A stretch of 64,000 nt of DNA, from contig VZTJ01004376.1 in assembly GCA_013397795.1 (NCBI GenBank), forward strand, positions 371,507-435,506, given 5' to 3'. The DNA comes from Orthonyx spaldingii. Its lineage: Eukaryota > Chordata > Aves > Passeriformes > Orthonychidae. This document shows positions 61,401 to 64,000 of the stretch, one piece after another. The notes beneath the pieces are model-generated. The model did no database searches. It was not told the DNA's origin and saw only the letters and a list, made by a program, of their open reading frames with translations. The position numbers and the translations under genes were made by a program. Positions within the stretch are counted from its first letter, which is position 1; the number at the start of each line of letters is the position of its first letter.

Positions 61401-63519
61401 TTTTGCAATGATGGATTTGGTTAAAGATTAATGGGAATTATGTCATTGAGCATTTCTTACATTTGATTTAAGATTAAATTTAATTCAATTTCTTAAATTT
61501 TTAGAGGTTAACTGTTGGGGTGGCTGCTGAGAAAAGTAATAGTATATTTAGTGTTGTCACTGTTGCTTAAAAATCCTTGGCTCTTACCTTGATGCTATGG
61601 CCTGAGGTGACTGTTGTGGAAACTGTTTAGAATTTGTAATAGAGAAAAACATGGAGACAATGATAGTCTTATTCCAGTCTTATTCTAACATGTGCTCCTT
61701 CTAAACGTCTAATATGTACTAAGAAAGGTTTTTGTATTTTTATGGTTTGTTTTTTTTTTCTCTTCACACAGATACTTAGGATTACAATTTAATCTTGTGA
61801 TGGCCCCCCCAAAAAATAACCAAAGCAAAAAATTCCACACAGAACAAAAATTCTTCAACTCCAAATGAGATTTATGGTGCCTATAGTCTTTTGCTTTATT
61901 CCAAATTTGTTCCTATTAGCTTGCACACTTCTAATTTCTCAGGTTAAGTATTCTTGTTTTGCAAATAAAAGTCATACACAAGAACTACATCTCATGTAGA
62001 GGGCTAGAGAAATTTGGTTGCATTTAGGAAGGCTATGGGTCTTTCAAACTCAATCATCCTTATTTGAAACTGCTTTTGAATTCTTGCAGACATGCATCTT
62101 ATGAGACAGGAGAGGGAGCAAACTAGTGTTTACCACAGGAAGCAAAAATCTGTGATCAGTGCAAGTTTAACCTGGTCTCTCAAAAGTACTTCTTGCTTTC
62201 ATTTTGGTTCTGACTTCCTGAATAAACATCTACTTTAACTACCCATCCTCATCCTTACCCTTCCTGTTCTTAGTCTTCTCATAGTTCCCAATTTCAAATC
62301 ACATCTTATTTCACTCTCACTTGTTTTGATCTATAACTCCTTGACAAACTTCTTGAAATTACAAATAGTTCAACACTGATGGCAGCTTGGTCTTGTTACA
62401 TTTTGTTCATAATATGTTATTTCCCAAAGGGACAAGCAAAACACCTTGCTCACAAAGATGGGCAGCACAGTCTCATTGCAGTGTGCACAAGGCTTTGATT
62501 TCCAAAGGCTGGATTTATGGATGCTCATCTACAACTAGCAAAAACAGGCTTCCTGTTATGATTTGTCCTTTGGGTTCTGAATTCCTGCAGTTACAATAGA
62601 GGCCATGTGGGAATGTTGGCCTCCTTAGGTTAAAGTTAGGGTTTGTGTGTATTGTAGTGCCTGTAGAAGTACCATGATAATATGTAACCAATATGTATCT
62701 GACTTGTATTTTATATATCTTTCTTTCTTGTGCTAAAATCTATGGATCACAGATGTGAATATGGGGTTCCAGACTTCTTACAAACAATATTCTAATTGGT
62801 TTTCTGTATTGTCATTTTTTTGTCTTCTGTTTGCTCTTCCAGCTCCTTATTTAATTTTTTCTTCCTCAAAAGTAGAACATCTGCTCACAGAAGGTCTGGC
62901 TTCAGCTGTACTTGCCTTGTACTTCTGCAACTAACTATGAATATGCAGTTGTCACCAGATCCTTTTCTGTTCCCATTGTAAAGGGTTTGCCACAAGACAT
63001 TGCTAGGGTATTGGCAAAAATGAACTTTTACTGTGTAAAAATCAGCATGAGTCTTACTTTTTGAAGGCACTCTGATAATTTTGAACATTTATTCCAACTT
63101 TTACATTCTCCAGAATTCTTTCTGAACTTTTAAGATGTGGTTTTAACTGTACCTTTTTTACTCAGTCTCTATCTTGATTCTGAGACAGAGGTACCAGCAA
63201 TGTGACAGGATTATTCTCTGTGTATGTTGTGAAATCTGTATCTATTTTAGTCACCTCTCTGATGTATTTTCCTTCTGGTTTTTTTCCTGTGCCTCTGCTC
63301 TGTTGATATCCCTACCTTCTCTCCTATTGATGTTATGGGGATTACACATATATTTAAAAGTAGGCTGCTTTTATACTGCCTGCTGTGCACAGTTTTCCAC
63401 CATGATCTGAACAGTTTTGTTCATTTGCAGAGGAACGACTGTGAAACAAATGTCCATTTTACAGCCAGGGTAAATAAGAGGCAGACATGTAATGTAAGAT
63501 AGCACATCTGAGTTGTGAT
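58406..63519. other. Unique non-coding stretch with possible conserved elements
   Basis: I see no gene. The part at about 59195-59670 is less AT-biased and reads like a conserved non-coding element. It includes an acceptor-like TTCTCTTTGCACAG ending at 59607 and a donor-like CCCAG-GTCAGA at 59669/59670. A (TG)n run lies at 60319. Confidence 0.45.
60319..60343 (+). repeat. (TG)n microsatellite
   Basis: There are about twelve uninterrupted TG units, flanked by TATATGTA on the left and TATACAT on the right. It is likely length-variable. Confidence 0.92.
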
Positions 63520-64000
63520 GAACATCAGTGACAAGTGGTGTCCCTCAGCGGCCCACACAGGGGTGTATCTATGTCTGTGTATGATGGATGTATGAAGTGT
63601 TATTCAATATCTTCATCAAGGACATAGACAAAGGGGTTGAGTCTCCCTCAGCACATTCACATGTGACACAAAGCTGAGTGATGCACCTGACACTCCTGAA
63701 GGACAGGAAGCCATCCAGAGGGACCTGAACAAGCTCAAGGAATGGGCCCATGGAAATCTCATGTGGTTTAACAAGACCAAGAGCTGGCGCTGCACCTGGG
63801 CCACCCCCGCTATCAATCCAGGCTGGGGATGAACAGATCCAGAGGCCTGGGGAGAAGGACTTGGGGGTGCTGGTGGGTGAGAGGCTGAACATGAGCCTGC
63901 AACGTGCACCTGGAGCCCAGAAAGCAAATCCTGTCCTGGGCTGCATCCAAAGCAGTGTGAGAGCAGGGGCAGGGAGGGGATTCTGCCCCTGTGCTCTGCT
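63520..64000 (+). pseudogene. CR1 LINE reverse transcriptase fragment, running off the window
   Basis: On the plus strand this is the C-terminal part of the CR1 reverse transcriptase ORF. AATATCTTCATCAA encodes the NIFI segment just after the catalytic region, followed after about 240 bp by EKDLGVLVGERLNMS and AQKANPVLGCIQSSV, both hallmark CR1 stretches. A start-of-domain piece, AAGTGGTGTCCCTCAGCGG, lies at about 63533 (compare the family's GVPQG block). The frame is interrupted by stops (for example soon after GTGACACAAAGC) and a disrupted insert at about 63555-63600, so it is inactive. The 3' tail lies beyond the right edge of the window. Opposite-strand frames at 63569-63946 are shadows. 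Confidence 0.9.

Noticed and set aside
1..64000. CRISPR arrays, bacterial operons, tRNA or rRNA genes
   Set aside because: No regularly spaced direct repeats, ribosome-binding-site-led gene strings or recognisable RNA gene boxes were seen. The repeat content is that of a bird genome.

Overview
The window looks like non-coding DNA from a bird nuclear genome. It is AT-rich, and I can support no protein-coding gene, tRNA or rRNA in it. The assignment to birds rests on the repeats: several CR1 LINE fragments with the avian-type 3' end and TTCTATGA-like tail, and long terminal repeats (LTRs) of a type I recall as common in avian genomes. The open reading frames are short, lack protein family motifs, and mostly overlap repeats or one another. 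The window is best read as a gene desert or the inside of a very large intron.

Layout. 1-2240 is unique AT-rich sequence, followed by a CR1 3' tail (2241-2316). A complete solo LTR on the plus strand lies at 2630-3243. A longer CR1 fragment on the minus strand lies at about 7761-8655. A small GC-rich, CpG-bearing block lies at about 13770-14050. An ancient, frameshifted LINE reverse transcriptase relic of the L2/CR1 type lies on the minus strand at about 18925-19442. Another minus-strand CR1 is at 23067-23444. The only strong promoter-like feature is a CpG island at about 28500-28720. A second copy of the first LTR, nearly identical and inverted, is at 34224-34836. A minus-strand LTR of a different, older family is at about 47447-48064 and carries a (CACT)n microsatellite; a truncated relative lies at about 58170-58405. 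A short CR1 piece is at 56103-56251, and a plus-strand CR1 reverse transcriptase fragment runs off the right edge from about 63520.

The main points of interest are the young inverted LTR pair, each copy with its own target-site duplication; the CpG island without an evident gene; the old LINE relic that still shows reverse transcriptase motifs; and several short palindromes and tandem repeats of unknown role. I found no convincing new multi-gene system. The candidate regulatory elements and exons are inferences that need transcript data or alignment to other birds.
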